Below, piece after piece: positions 46,290 through 54,962 of a stretch of 64,000 nt of DNA. Source of the DNA: Anabaena sp. PCC 7108 (GTDB taxonomy: Bacteria > Cyanobacteriota > Cyanobacteriia > Cyanobacteriales > Nostocaceae). Each line of letters starts with the position of its first letter. Position 1 is the first letter of the stretch. The notes beneath the pieces are model-generated. The model ran no database searches, was not told where the DNA came from, and worked only from the letters and a program-made list of their open reading frames with translations. Location: contig NZ_KB235896.1 of NCBI RefSeq assembly GCF_000332135.1, positions 2,181,403-2,245,402 on the forward strand. Reading direction: 5' to 3'. Both the position numbers and the translations under genes were made by a program.

Positions 46290-47612
46290 ATGGAAGAGAC
46301 GCTGAAAATCTTGGTTGTAAACAATGATGAAGTAGATCGCATGGCAGTAATTGTAGCTCTAACTCAAGCGGATTCTTATATAGAACTGCATGAAGTTAGT
46401 GAGATTAATAAGGCACTTATTGCACTCAGAAGTAGTAAGTTTGACTGCATTCTTATTAATAATTGTTTAACAGATCAAGATGGATTAAACTCGATTCACA
46501 AGCTACATTCTTCAGAAATCAAAGTTCCTTTAGTCATTATCTCTGATCAAGGAAATGAACAAATAGCTGTCGAGCTAATAAAAGCAGGTGCTACAGACTA
46601 TATTCCTAAATCTAAACTATCCTCAGAAACTTTAGTACAGACTCTGAGGAGTGCAATTCGTTTATACCGAGCTGAAACTGAGGCAGCTTCAGCAAATCAA
46701 AAGCTGAAAGAAAGTTATGAACAACTGCTTCATCAGAACCAAGAATTGGAGAAACAACGGCAACAAATACAGCTACAAAATTTGAAGTTATTGGAAGCAT
46801 CACGACTAAAATCACAATTTTTAGCAACTATATCTCATGAGTTAAGAACACCAATGAATGCAATTATTGGTTTTTCACAAATACTATTACGTCCTAAATT
46901 TGCTCAACTTACTAATCAGCAAACAGATATGGTAGAGCGGATTCTCAATAATGGTAAACATTTGTTAATGTTGCTCAATGAAGTACTGGATTTTTCTAAA
47001 CTAGAGTCTGGCAACTTAGAGATAAAGCCAGAAATATTTGACTTATCTACAATAGTTAATAAGACGGTAGAAGAAATACGTTCTTTAGCTGAAGCCAAAA
47101 AGTTATCTCTGGAATTAAAAATAGATTTGCAGAATAAGTTGATTTTTAATGATCCAGTCAGAGTACATCAGATTCTCATTAACCTACTCTCCAATGCAGT
47201 CAAGTTTACAGAGAATGGAGGTATTTGTGTAAAAGTGAAAGAAACTCCTGGTAATCAAGTAACTATTAGTATCGAGGATACAGGAATTGGCATTTCTCCT
47301 GGAGATTTTGAACATATTTTTGAAGCATTTCGCCAAGTAGATCAAGGTATCAGCCGGAAATATCCGGGAACTGGTTTGGGATTAGCAATTATTGATTCAT
47401 TAGTAAAAACAATGGGAGGAAAAATATTTCTAGAAAGTCAATTAGACGTAGGTTCAATATTTACAATTGAATTACCACGAAAAGTAATATTATCACCTAA
47501 TTCTAGTTTTAATTTTGGTGGTGATGGGTTGTACTATTCTACTAATAATCATCTTCCATCTACATCTATATTTAGTAAATATTTTATGGAATATCCTAAT
47601 CTTAAACCATAA
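46290..47612 (+). CDS. Hybrid sensor kinase with pseudo-receiver domain
   Basis: 440 aa, predicted soluble. The N-terminal receiver-like domain (4-125) has lost key residues: the acidic pair reads NN (Asn11, Asn12, in ILVVNNDEVDR) and the phospho-acceptor position is Asn57 (FDCILINNCL). The Lys in DYIPKSKL remains. A coiled coil (135-175) leads to an intact kinase: H box FLATISHELRTPMNAIIG, N box NLLSNAVKFT, G1 EDTGIGI, F box FEAFRQVDQG, G2 GTGLGLAI. So it can probably autophosphorylate but the receiver cannot take phosphate the usual way. It lies 112 nt before a second hybrid kinase on the same strand. Confidence 0.9.
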   Translation: MEETLKILVVNNDEVDRMAVIVALTQADSYIELHEVSEINKALIALRSSKFDCILINNCLTDQDGLNSIHKLHSSEIKVPLVIISDQGNEQIAVELIKAGATDYIPKSKLSSETLVQTLRSAIRLYRAETEAASANQKLKESYEQLLHQNQELEKQRQQIQLQNLKLLEASRLKSQFLATISHELRTPMNAIIGFSQILLRPKFAQLTNQQTDMVERILNNGKHLLMLLNEVLDFSKLESGNLEIKPEIFDLSTIVNKTVEEIRSLAEAKKLSLELKIDLQNKLIFNDPVRVHQILINLLSNAVKFTENGGICVKVKETPGNQVTISIEDTGIGISPGDFEHIFEAFRQVDQGISRKYPGTGLGLAIIDSLVKTMGGKIFLESQLDVGSIFTIELPRKVILSPNSSFNFGGDGLYYSTNNHLPSTSIFSKYFMEYPNLKP

Positions 47613-47724
47613 TTACAGCGGATTTCATTAGTCAAAAATTACAAATACTTAATATTTGATAGCGCAGTGCAAGCCCTATTCTCATGTTCAGCTTTCACCT
47701 GATTAATACAGAAGTTAAGTAACC

Positions 47725-48849
47725 ATGTCTGTTGTCAAAAACGATAAAATTAGCCGAATTCTTGCCGTTGATGATTCTAGAGACAATCTAGTTTTAGTCC
47801 GAACAATTTTAGAGAGTGAAAATTATGAAATTGATTTAGTCACAGATGGTGCAACTGCTTTACAAAAAATTGCAGAATCACCACCACATTTAATTCTCTT
47901 AGATGTAATGATGCCAGGAATGGATGGTTATGAAGTTACGCGTAGAATTCGTAATAATCCTGATCTTAGCTATATTCCAATTTTGTTAATCACAGCATTT
48001 CACGAAGCCAGTGCTGTCGAAGGATTAGATATTGGGGCTGATGATTTTATTCGTAAACCCTTTGATACAGATGAATTACTAGCTAGAGTGCGATCGCTGC
48101 TTCGTCTCAAGCATAGTATAGACGAACAACAAAAAATGACCCGTCAGCGAGAAGACTTCGTTTCTCGTCTCACTCATGATTTGCGAACACCACTGGTAGC
48201 AGCTGATCGAATGCTGAGTTTATTTCAACAGGAGACTTTCTGCAATATTTCTCCAGAAATGAAACAAGCAATTGCTGTGATGATTCGCAGTAACAAAAAT
48301 TTAATGGAAATGGTTAATACTTTACTAGAAGTTTATCGCTTTGAGGCGGGTAAAAAAACATTAAATCTACAAAACTGCAACTTAAAAGAAATAGCTCAAG
48401 AAGTAGTAAGTGAACTCAATACCCTTGCTAATGAGAAAGATTTAACTCTGAAATTAGATACTTATCAGTTAGATCAACAAGGTGATAATGCTGGTTTGAT
48501 TATTGGGGATAAACTGGAACTAAGACGAGTTTTAAACAACTTAATTGGTAATGCTATCAAGTTTACAGATAAAGGCAGCATAGAAATTCGCATTTATGAA
48601 AATTTACCTACCAATACCAATAAAGCTGAAATCATCATTGCAGTTACTGATACAGGTTACGGAATTGCACCTGAAGACCAAATAAGCATTTTTGAAAGGT
48701 TTCGTCAAGGGAGAAATAAAAGATCAGGTAGCGGTTTAGGACTATATTTATCACGTTGTATCATAGAAGCACACGGGGGAAAAATCGAACTTTTTTCAGA
48801 ATTAGGTAAAGGTAGTGTATTTACAATTCGATTACCAAAATCAACTTAA
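47725..48849 (+). CDS. Hybrid response regulator/histidine kinase
   Basis: 374 aa, soluble. A canonical receiver (about 10-130) has the acidic pair in ILAVDDSRDN, acceptor Asp in LILLDVMMPGMDG and Lys in DFIRKPFD. The HisKA segment follows with H box FVSRLTHDLRTPLVAADRML. The ATPase has N box NLIGNAIKFTDKG, G1 VTDTGYGIAPED, F box FERFRQG and G2 GSGLGLYL. All are intact. The order receiver-then-kinase is typical of cyanobacterial hybrid enzymes. It probably sits in one operon with the preceding pseudo-receiver kinase, suggesting a phosphorelay or heteromeric pair. Confidence 0.92.
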   Translation: MSVVKNDKISRILAVDDSRDNLVLVRTILESENYEIDLVTDGATALQKIAESPPHLILLDVMMPGMDGYEVTRRIRNNPDLSYIPILLITAFHEASAVEGLDIGADDFIRKPFDTDELLARVRSLLRLKHSIDEQQKMTRQREDFVSRLTHDLRTPLVAADRMLSLFQQETFCNISPEMKQAIAVMIRSNKNLMEMVNTLLEVYRFEAGKKTLNLQNCNLKEIAQEVVSELNTLANEKDLTLKLDTYQLDQQGDNAGLIIGDKLELRRVLNNLIGNAIKFTDKGSIEIRIYENLPTNTNKAEIIIAVTDTGYGIAPEDQISIFERFRQGRNKRSGSGLGLYLSRCIIEAHGGKIELFSELGKGSVFTIRLPKST

Positions 48850-48906
48850 TTGATGTAATCTAATTTAACAATTGTAGAATTGATAATTACAATTAAGTCT
48901 TAATAG

Positions 48907-49362
48907 TTATTCTTGACATACTTCAAAAGCTGAACATGGCGCTATTTTTCCCTGTAGCAAACGATAAATAATCACCTCTAAATCCTGAAGCATATAGGGC
49001 TTACTAATATAATCATTAAAACCCGCTCTCAGGAAACGTTCTTCCTGATCTCTACCAGCTAAAGCAGTAACTGCAACTACTGGAATATGCCAAGTTAGAG
49101 GTTCACACTTTAAAGATCGCATCACATCGAGACCACTAAGCCCAGGTAACAAAATATCTAATAAAATTAAGTCCGGCTGATAATTTTTGGCTACCAGTAG
49201 CGTGTTGGAACTATCAGTTTGACAAATAAATTTGCACCCAAGTGAGTCAAGGGCATAACTAAGTAGCAGTAGATTGTCATCATGATCTTCTACAACTAAA
49301 ATTAAAGGCTTCTGAGAGGCTTGCTTTTTTTCATCACTCATGAATGAATTTGCCAGATACAT
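48907..49362 (-). CDS. Single-domain response regulator
   Basis: 151 aa, CheY-like only. Acidic residues in ILVVEDHDDN, acceptor Asp in LILLDILLPGLSG, Thr in VVAVTALAG and Lys in DYISKPY are all present. There is no output domain, so it acts by protein contact or as a phosphate carrier. It converges with the second hybrid kinase gene, 57 nt between stops, and is a plausible partner of that pair. The start could be ATG 49362 or the internal ATG at 49341; I kept the longer form, which has GGATAAGAA before it. Confidence 0.88.
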   Translation of the reverse strand: MYLANSFMSDEKKQASQKPLILVVEDHDDNLLLLSYALDSLGCKFICQTDSSNTLLVAKNYQPDLILLDILLPGLSGLDVMRSLKCEPLTWHIPVVAVTALAGRDQEERFLRAGFNDYISKPYMLQDLEVIIYRLLQGKIAPCSAFEVCQE

Positions 49363-49987
49363 TTCTTATCCAGAAGATTATATGGGGATACATTGTTTTT
49401 CTCATATAAACAAACGACATACCCCGTTGGACATCAGATAAAGCTCAATCTGGTTGATCTCGTGTGTAGTTTAGGTGAAGTTGAGAATCTTCACCAATCT
49501 CAAAAAACACAAAAATCTCAAACTAAATAAATTTAGTATACACCTCTTGATTATATGCAAAATTACAGAATATTTTCTTCATAACTTCATAATAAATTTA
49601 CATATAAAAATCCAGCTTTATTTCGGTATATTCCCAGGAATTATTGTAATAATTAGAGGGTTGATAAATATTGCTTTGATATCCTGAGAATTTGTTAATA
49701 ACTTAGCTGATACTTAGTTAAATATAACTATTTTGAAGAAAATACTTGACATAGACTCTTTTGTGTATTACAGTGTAGTACGCAAGCTAATGCTAATTAA
49801 TGCCATAAAATTGTAGTGAATTTCACTACTTGCGTAACTTGGTGTAATACTGATCAGCACACTTTCCGGCAAATAATAAACTCTGGCTGTGGCAACTTGC
49901 ACTCAGGTAGTTTATAGTACGAGAAAAGTTTTAGATCATCTCCTGCGTTAGCAGAAAATAGTTTGACTTTCCCGAATCACAGAAAAT
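49363..49987. other. Intergenic region with promoter and long leader of the AAA+ gene
   Basis: 625 bp between divergent genes. The right half contains the promoter and inverted repeat described at 49746-49850, giving a ~200-nt leader to the AAA+ gene. A 70-codon AT-rich frame at 49475-49687 (Ile/Lys/Asn-rich) lacks a ribosome site and is not called. Confidence 0.5.
49746..49850 (+). promoter_or_regulatory. Strong promoter with large inverted repeat upstream of the AAA+ ATPase gene
   Basis: -35 TTGACA at 49746-49751, 17-nt spacer, -10 TACAGT at 49769-49774. Arms 49765-49786 and 49829-49850 are imperfect inverted repeats (TACGCAAG pairs with CTTGCGTA; GTATTAC with GTAATAC). Inside lies the perfect palindrome GTAGTGAATTTCACTAC (49813-49829). 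The -10 and presumed transcription start sit in the first arm, so this may be a repressor operator or a structured 5' leader. Confidence 0.65.
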
Positions 49988-51190
49988 ATGGATTTTGATT
50001 ATTTTGGCAACAACGATGGTAATTCTAGCAATAATAACCGCCAAAACCTACTTTCTAGTGGTTGGCGACCATTTCACCGTGACTTTGATTGGAACTATCT
50101 CTGGCAAGTAATATTTCATGATACGCAGGAGTTAACCCAAAAAAGTATTAACCTAGCTAGTTATTATGCCGATGCTTTAGCTAGAAAAGATTATGCTTGG
50201 TGGGCAAATATATTAAATCTAGCTTCTGACTATACTCGTGGTGAATTACAAAAATATTGGAATTTTATCACACCAGAACCACTGACACCAGATTATCGCT
50301 ATAAAGATGTTTTAAGTACAGAAACGCCCATAGTTCAATTTGTTAGTCGTAACAGTATTCCCATTGATTACGTACTCAATTTATTACAAGAAATTACTGT
50401 TTTACGAGTTCTACGTTTATTAGAACGTCCTGATATTATTACCCAATATTATTCAGAGAGAGATTTTTATTTTCCAGTTGATAAGTTTGTTAGCTGGGAA
50501 CGTTTAGATGTATTCAATACTGTTTATGCTTATTGGGCTAAATATGATATTTGGCTGCAAATTGATCCCTATGATCGTGGGCGAAGACAATATACTTTAA
50601 TGTCGCAAAATCTGGCATCTTTAATTAATAAAGCTACCCATGATTTAGCGGTGATGTTGAGTGGATATCAAAGTCGTGTAGGTAAAGTTCACAGTCAATT
50701 CCCTATTCGGACATTTCCCAAAAATATTCAAGATTTCAGTGATTCAGTCCAGCAAGCGATTCTCAATCAAAACCAATTAGCAGTTGTAGTACATGGAGAA
50801 CCAGGAACAGGTAAAACAGCATGGACACAATCAGTAGCCAAAGAAATTCTTGTACCTTTAGGGTATGTAATTTTTATTTTGGATCATGATGCTATCACCA
50901 ACTTTGTGCCGCCAACTTACTTAGAAAAAATTTGTATTATTATCAATGAAGCTGATAACTTAGCCCAAGATCGAGCTTCAGAAGTAGCACAATACAATAA
51001 CAAAACTGAACATATTTTGGCGTTGCTAGATGGGACTTTGTACCAGAGTGTTATTGACGAATCTGGAGTGCAGATCAAACAGCGGTTGGTGGTATTGATG
51101 ACTTGTAACACCACGGAAAGATTAGATCCAGCTATGTTACGTAAAGGCAGAGTAGATTTGATGTGTGAGTTTACTGAGCGTTTTGTTTAA
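49988..51190 (+). CDS. AAA+ ATPase of unknown role
   Basis: 400 aa. The N-terminal ~240 residues are helical and specific to this protein (SSGWRPFHRDFDWNYLWQVI, then ...YYADALARKDYAWWANI...). The AAA domain follows: Walker A VVHGEPGTGKTAWTQS near 266-281, Walker B-like ICIIINEADN near 318 (Asn before Glu instead of the usual Asp), sensor 1 MTCNTTERLDP and arginine-finger-like MLRKGRVDL. It resembles BCS1/FtsH-type AAA cores without their other domains. The cellular job is unknown. It begins about 207 nt after a strong promoter with an inverted repeat and is followed by a small membrane protein gene. Confidence 0.82.
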   Translation: MDFDYFGNNDGNSSNNNRQNLLSSGWRPFHRDFDWNYLWQVIFHDTQELTQKSINLASYYADALARKDYAWWANILNLASDYTRGELQKYWNFITPEPLTPDYRYKDVLSTETPIVQFVSRNSIPIDYVLNLLQEITVLRVLRLLERPDIITQYYSERDFYFPVDKFVSWERLDVFNTVYAYWAKYDIWLQIDPYDRGRRQYTLMSQNLASLINKATHDLAVMLSGYQSRVGKVHSQFPIRTFPKNIQDFSDSVQQAILNQNQLAVVVHGEPGTGKTAWTQSVAKEILVPLGYVIFILDHDAITNFVPPTYLEKICIIINEADNLAQDRASEVAQYNNKTEHILALLDGTLYQSVIDESGVQIKQRLVVLMTCNTTERLDPAMLRKGRVDLMCEFTERFV

Positions 51191-51281
51191 AAAATCAGTT
51201 ATCAGTAATTGTGATGATTTACACTCGCATTAGCCTGAATAGGAAAATAAATTTTCTCAATTTAATCTAAATTGAAATATT

Positions 51282-51692
51282 ATGAATCCACAATCTCCCT
51301 TGCAGTTGACTAAAGGAGCAATTCTGCGTTTAAGCCTGTTATTTTTGGCAATGCTTGGGTTTGTTTTGTGGTTAAATCAGTCTGGTTCACTGGAAAATGC
51401 CCAACTTTTGGAAACCCTTTACCGTCAAGGAAATTATATTGAGGCAGTATTATGGGGTTTATTTGCCTTGGGATTTATAGTATATAGCTACAAACGAGAT
51501 TGCCTCATTGCTAAACGCAAAAATAAAATTACTGCGGTGATTTTTCTGTTGTTCGGGTTATCTGATATTGTCGAAGTTCAAACTGGAGGATGGTGGAAAC
51601 CTTGGTGGTTGTTCCTCTGGAAAGCAAGTTGTGTGTTAGGCTTTATGGTTTGCTTTTGGGATTATTTGAAAACTCATCGTTCGCAAAGATGA
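51282..51692 (+). CDS. Small integral membrane protein, unknown
   Basis: 136 aa with three predicted membrane helices: LRLSLLFLAMLGFVLWL (16-32), AVLWGLFALGFIVYSY (55-70) and WWLFLWKASCVLGFMVCFW (108-126). A shorter hydrophobic stretch, ITAVIFLLFGLSDIV, lies between. No family recognised. It lies 91 nt downstream of the AAA+ gene on the same strand and may be cotranscribed. ATG start. Confidence 0.7.
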   Translation: MNPQSPLQLTKGAILRLSLLFLAMLGFVLWLNQSGSLENAQLLETLYRQGNYIEAVLWGLFALGFIVYSYKRDCLIAKRKNKITAVIFLLFGLSDIVEVQTGGWWKPWWLFLWKASCVLGFMVCFWDYLKTHRSQR

Positions 51693-51697
51693 TTATA

Positions 51698-51737
51698 ACC
51701 CCACCCCCGCAAGCGATGAGGGGGCTATGATGTGCCT
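51698..51737. repeat. Interspersed palindromic repeat, copy b
   Basis: AACCCCACCCCC, GCAAGCGATGAGGGGGCTA and GATGTGCCT match the repeat at 42389-42450, minus an internal CCCCAAC block. It begins 6 nt after the small membrane protein stop and can fold as a stem (CCCCC/GGGGG). Confidence 0.7.
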
Positions 51738-51802
51738 GATGTGATTAGGAAACGCCATATATAGCAATTACCATTCAAATGAGGTACAAGCTGTAATAAT
51801 TA

Positions 51803-51832
51803 AACGCAGATGGACGCAGATAAACGCAGATG
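51803..51832. repeat. Short tandem repeat of ACGCAGAT
   Basis: Three units of ACGCAGAT spaced by 2-3 nt, a repeat type common in filamentous cyanobacteria. It lies in the kptA leader. Confidence 0.65.
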
Positions 51833-51898
51833 ATTTTGTACTTCACCAGACTAGAAAACGCTATATCAACTTCAAGTATTAGTTAATAATTATGGAAA

Positions 51899-52453
51899 AT
51901 GAGTAATTCACGGTTAGTGAAAATCAGCAAATTTCTGAGTAAATATTTACGTCATCAACCTGAAGAAATAGGAATTAAATTAGTTACTGGTGGTTGGGTT
52001 TCTGTAGATGAATTGCTAACTGCTTGTGCTAAAAACAAATTTCCCATTACCCGGCAAGAATTACAGGAGGTAGTGGCCACAAATGATAAAAAACGCTTTT
52101 CCTTTGATTCTACCCATACTTTCATTCGTGCTAATCAAGGACACAGTATAGAAATTGATTTACAGTTAGAACCTGCTGTTCCCCCAGATGTGCTTTATCA
52201 CGGTACAGGAAACAAATCTGTAGATGGAATTATGCAAACGGGAATTGGCAAAATGTCACGCCATCATGTGCATTTATCATCAGATATCTCTACAGCTAAA
52301 ATAGTGGGTGCAAGGCATGGTAGACCCGTGATTTTTGCTGTAGATGCTGGTAAGATGTATGCAGCAGGTTACATTTTTTATTGTTCAGATAATGCTGTTT
52401 GGTTAGTGGATCATGTACCACTTGAATATTTACAGCTATTTTTAGGTAAATGA
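51899..52453 (+). CDS. kptA: RNA 2'-phosphotransferase (Tpt1/KptA family)
   Basis: 184 aa. Removes an internal 2'-phosphate from RNA by transfer to NAD+, forming ADP-ribose 1'',2''-cyclic phosphate. The N-terminal winged-helix part reads LVKISKFLSKYLRHQPEEIG with the conserved Arg-His. The ART-like NAD-binding part has LYHGTGNKSVDGIMQTGI, RHHVHLS and HGRPVIFAVDAGKMYAAG. Family catalytic Arg/His positions look conserved. In eukaryotes it ends tRNA splicing; in bacteria the natural substrate is unsettled. No RNA ligase gene is beside it. ATG 51899; weak ribosome site. Confidence 0.9.
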   Translation: MSNSRLVKISKFLSKYLRHQPEEIGIKLVTGGWVSVDELLTACAKNKFPITRQELQEVVATNDKKRFSFDSTHTFIRANQGHSIEIDLQLEPAVPPDVLYHGTGNKSVDGIMQTGIGKMSRHHVHLSSDISTAKIVGARHGRPVIFAVDAGKMYAAGYIFYCSDNAVWLVDHVPLEYLQLFLGK

Positions 52454-52584
52454 ATCACATAGCAGAAATTAAAACAAACCCTCTCCTTAAGAAGAAGAGG
52501 GATTTGATTTAGGACGTTCTTGAGATTTTATGTAATGTCCACAATCGCCCTAGAGTGTCACAATTTATCCAGAAAAATCACAAC

Positions 52585-53352
52585 TTAAGCAATCATCTTG
52601 GCTTTTGACCAAACACCATTCTCATCTTCATCAAATTGTTCACGAACAGCACTCCAGGCCGATTGTTCAGCTGTAAGCTCGTCATTTGTTTCATTAAGTA
52701 CGACGTTATAGCGCTCAATAAATACTCCTTGGGCTTCTCTGGAAAGATGAGTGCGAACTTCAGGCGCTAAATCCTCTGGGCTGTTACATCGGCCAGGACA
52801 AGGATGATCCAGGGCTTGATCAATTGTGTGAATTTCTTCACCGCGAGCGCTTTCAAATAGTAATTGAAATTCGCCTGTGCGATCGCTCGGAATTTCCGCC
52901 ATCAATAAGAATTCCCCAGCTTCTAAGCGGGTTTGATAAACAGTAGCTTTATCTTCAGGCATCCCCAAAGTAGTGAGAACTGATACCAAACCAGCACCAG
53001 CACTACCTGCGATCGCACCACTAGCAGCCCCCAACAACACTGCACCAATTGGTCCTGCTGCTACAACCGGTCCCACAAAGGGAATAAACAAGACACCGAC
53101 ACCCGTTAACAAGCTCAGGAAAGAACCAAACAAAGAACCAAAAATTGCTCCTGTTTTCAAACCTCCCAGAATCACATCTTTCTTAGTCAGAAAACCAGAA
53201 ATTCTTGTTTCTGACTGGAAATTTCTGCCCATCACCGAAATATAATCCTTGGGGATACCTCTATCTAGTAAACGGCGAATGACATCATCAACTTGCTTTT
53301 GTTCTTTAAATACAGCTGAGATAGTACGTTCTGCTTGATATTCTTCTGGCAT
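52585..53352 (-). CDS. Stress-type glycine-zipper membrane protein with C-terminal ChaB domain
   Basis: 255 aa. Residues ~8-65 match the general-stress-protein N-terminal module ([20 protein letters not shown]). The Gly/Ala-rich region 60-130 holds a hydrophobic hairpin ([40 protein letters not shown]). The C-terminal 60 residues are a ChaB domain ([20 protein letters not shown], ending [20 protein letters not shown]). ChaB is named for cation-transport regulation, but its true role is unclear. It lies 90 nt downstream of dps on the same strand and is probably co-regulated in stress. Confidence 0.82.
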   Translation of the reverse strand: MPEEYQAERTISAVFKEQKQVDDVIRRLLDRGIPKDYISVMGRNFQSETRISGFLTKKDVILGGLKTGAIFGSLFGSFLSLLTGVGVLFIPFVGPVVAAGPIGAVLLGAASGAIAGSAGAGLVSVLTTLGMPEDKATVYQTRLEAGEFLLMAEIPSDRTGEFQLLFESARGEEIHTIDQALDHPCPGRCNSPEDLAPEVRTHLSREAQGVFIERYNVVLNETNDELTAEQSAWSAVREQFDEDENGVWSKAKMIA

Positions 53353-53442
53353 TTATATACTCCTTAATCTTTTGGTATTTATAACTTTCAACTAAGTGAA
53401 TAATCAAAAAATTGTAGAGAGGTCTAAAGACCTTTCTTTTAC

Positions 53443-53982
53443 TTACACACCCACTGGAGTTTTAGTTTCTGTTGCTTGCTGTTTACCATCGGGTTGCAGT
53501 GCTTCTCCTTCAATAAATGAGCGTAACATCCAAGCCATTTGCTCATGTTTTTCCATTAAATTAGTTAAAAAATCAGCAGTTCCCTGATCATGAAATTCTT
53601 CGCTACACTGATCCACATGATCTCTAACATTGCGAATAATCTGCTCATGATCTTTGACTAATCGAGCTACCATTCCTGTCGCTAAGGGAATTTTACCCGC
53701 GTGTTCTTTAAGAGTAGCAACCTTAAGAAATCCCTCCATTGTTCCCAGGGGATAACAACCTAAAGCCCGAATTCTTTCAGCCAATTCATCAATATTTACA
53801 GTCAGTGCATTATAGTGTTCTTCCCAAAGTTGATGGAGAGTGCGGAACTGAGGACCAACAACATCCCAATGGTACTTTTTAGTTTTTACTAGAAGTACAT
53901 AAGAATCTGCTAAATCTTGATTCAGCAAATTTATGACACCGTGACGCTGTTCCTCTGTTAAACCGATATTTATTTTATTCAT
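53443..53982 (-). CDS. dps: Dps-family DNA-protection ferritin
   Basis: 179 aa from the ATG at 53982, which has GGGAAGGAAG upstream; an ATG 69 nt upstream lacks a site. Four-helix ferritin-like fold. The Dps ferroxidase pattern is visible: His in KKYHWDVVGPQF, then FRTLHQLWEEHY and NIDELAERIRALG. Dps forms 12-mers that oxidise and store iron and shield DNA in starvation, oxidative or cold stress. From memory, a Dps-like protein belongs to a low-temperature-induced cluster (lti46) in Anabaena, which fits the neighbours here, but I cannot verify it. Confidence 0.92.
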   Translation of the reverse strand: MNKINIGLTEEQRHGVINLLNQDLADSYVLLVKTKKYHWDVVGPQFRTLHQLWEEHYNALTVNIDELAERIRALGCYPLGTMEGFLKVATLKEHAGKIPLATGMVARLVKDHEQIIRNVRDHVDQCSEEFHDQGTADFLTNLMEKHEQMAWMLRSFIEGEALQPDGKQQATETKTPVGV

Positions 53983-54348
53983 TGGTCTTCCTTCCCTAGC
54001 TTTACTTACTGATATATATATTATTAAGTTCACAATATAGATATAATCCACATCACTCTAAAGGAATAAAATAAAAATTAACTATTCATCCTTGCTTGAT
54101 AATTTTTGAATTTTTTAATTAATGACTATCAATTATCTATAAATTTATTTAAAACTAGATATAGCAACAGACAAGGCGGTTAGGACATCTACCAATGCTA
54201 AAACTTAGACACCAAAAGAGTTTTAGCACTGTCACCTGTCACCTGTTAAGAGTCACCTGCCATAACACAAAATAGAGGATCAATTTATAATACCTACATT
54301 ACTCATTGATCCTGCACAAAATGTATGAATTATTATGAATAATTGTCA

Positions 54349-54711
54349 CTAATCCTTGCCTGTAACTTTTTCCAAAAAGCCTTTTACTTCCTGTTCTACT
54401 GAAGTTGCATTCTGGGAATTTGCGGGAGTCTTCATTTTATCAATATCAGCATCTCCCTGAACTTCGTTAAGTCCTCTTTTTGTTTTTTCTTGCGTTTCTT
54501 TCAGTCCTATTGGTGGAGCTTTAGCCGCTTCATCAGTTTGGCGTTGAGTTTCCAGTAATTGTGTCGTACCTTCTGTTGGCTCACTTTGATAACTACTGAT
54601 AGCGAAAGCCGGAAAAGTAGTAAATAAAAATATGAAGGCACAGGCAAAAGCCACAATTAAAAATCTAGAAGCTGAATCAAATCTAGATATAGCAAAATCA
54701 AGAATCTTCAT
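54349..54711 (-). CDS. Small exported protein, stress-cluster type
   Basis: 120 aa. An N-terminal signal RFLIVAFACAFIFLFTTFPA with likely cleavage after FAISS is followed by a hydrophilic, probably disordered or helical mature part (TTQLLETQRQTDEAAKAPPI, then GLKETQEKTKRGLNEVQGDA). No cysteine lipobox. It resembles small cyanobacterial proteins found with dps-like and ChaB genes. Function unknown. It is upstream of dps on the same strand but 366 nt away, so it likely has its own promoter. ATG start is well placed. Confidence 0.72.
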   Translation of the reverse strand: MKILDFAISRFDSASRFLIVAFACAFIFLFTTFPAFAISSYQSEPTEGTTQLLETQRQTDEAAKAPPIGLKETQEKTKRGLNEVQGDADIDKMKTPANSQNATSVEQEVKGFLEKVTGKD

Positions 54712-54962
54712 TTGATATTTTTCACTCTATTCTGTCATTCAATGATAGTGAGGTTCAACATTGATTAAATCAATCTTCAGAGAGAATTTGCTCTAATTTT
54801 GAATTAAATAAAATTATATAAAATCACTCTTTAGATATAAAAAAAGACTGATAGCTCACATTTTGCACCATGCTCCTCGCTGCAAAATCATGGTTTATAA
54901 CTGTGATTATTTCCTTTTAAATGGCATTGCCTAGACAATATGTCGGTTATTAGTGCATACCT

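Noticed and set aside
49475-49687. 70-codon Ile/Lys/Asn-rich frame upstream of the AAA+ gene
   Set aside because: Composition is that of AT-rich non-coding DNA, there is no ribosome site, and it is not needed to explain the region.
51803-51832. Possible start of a CRISPR array from the repeated ACGCAGAT units
   Set aside because: Units are 8-10 nt with 2-3-nt gaps. No 25-40-nt repeats with unique spacers occur here or elsewhere in the window, and no cas genes are present.
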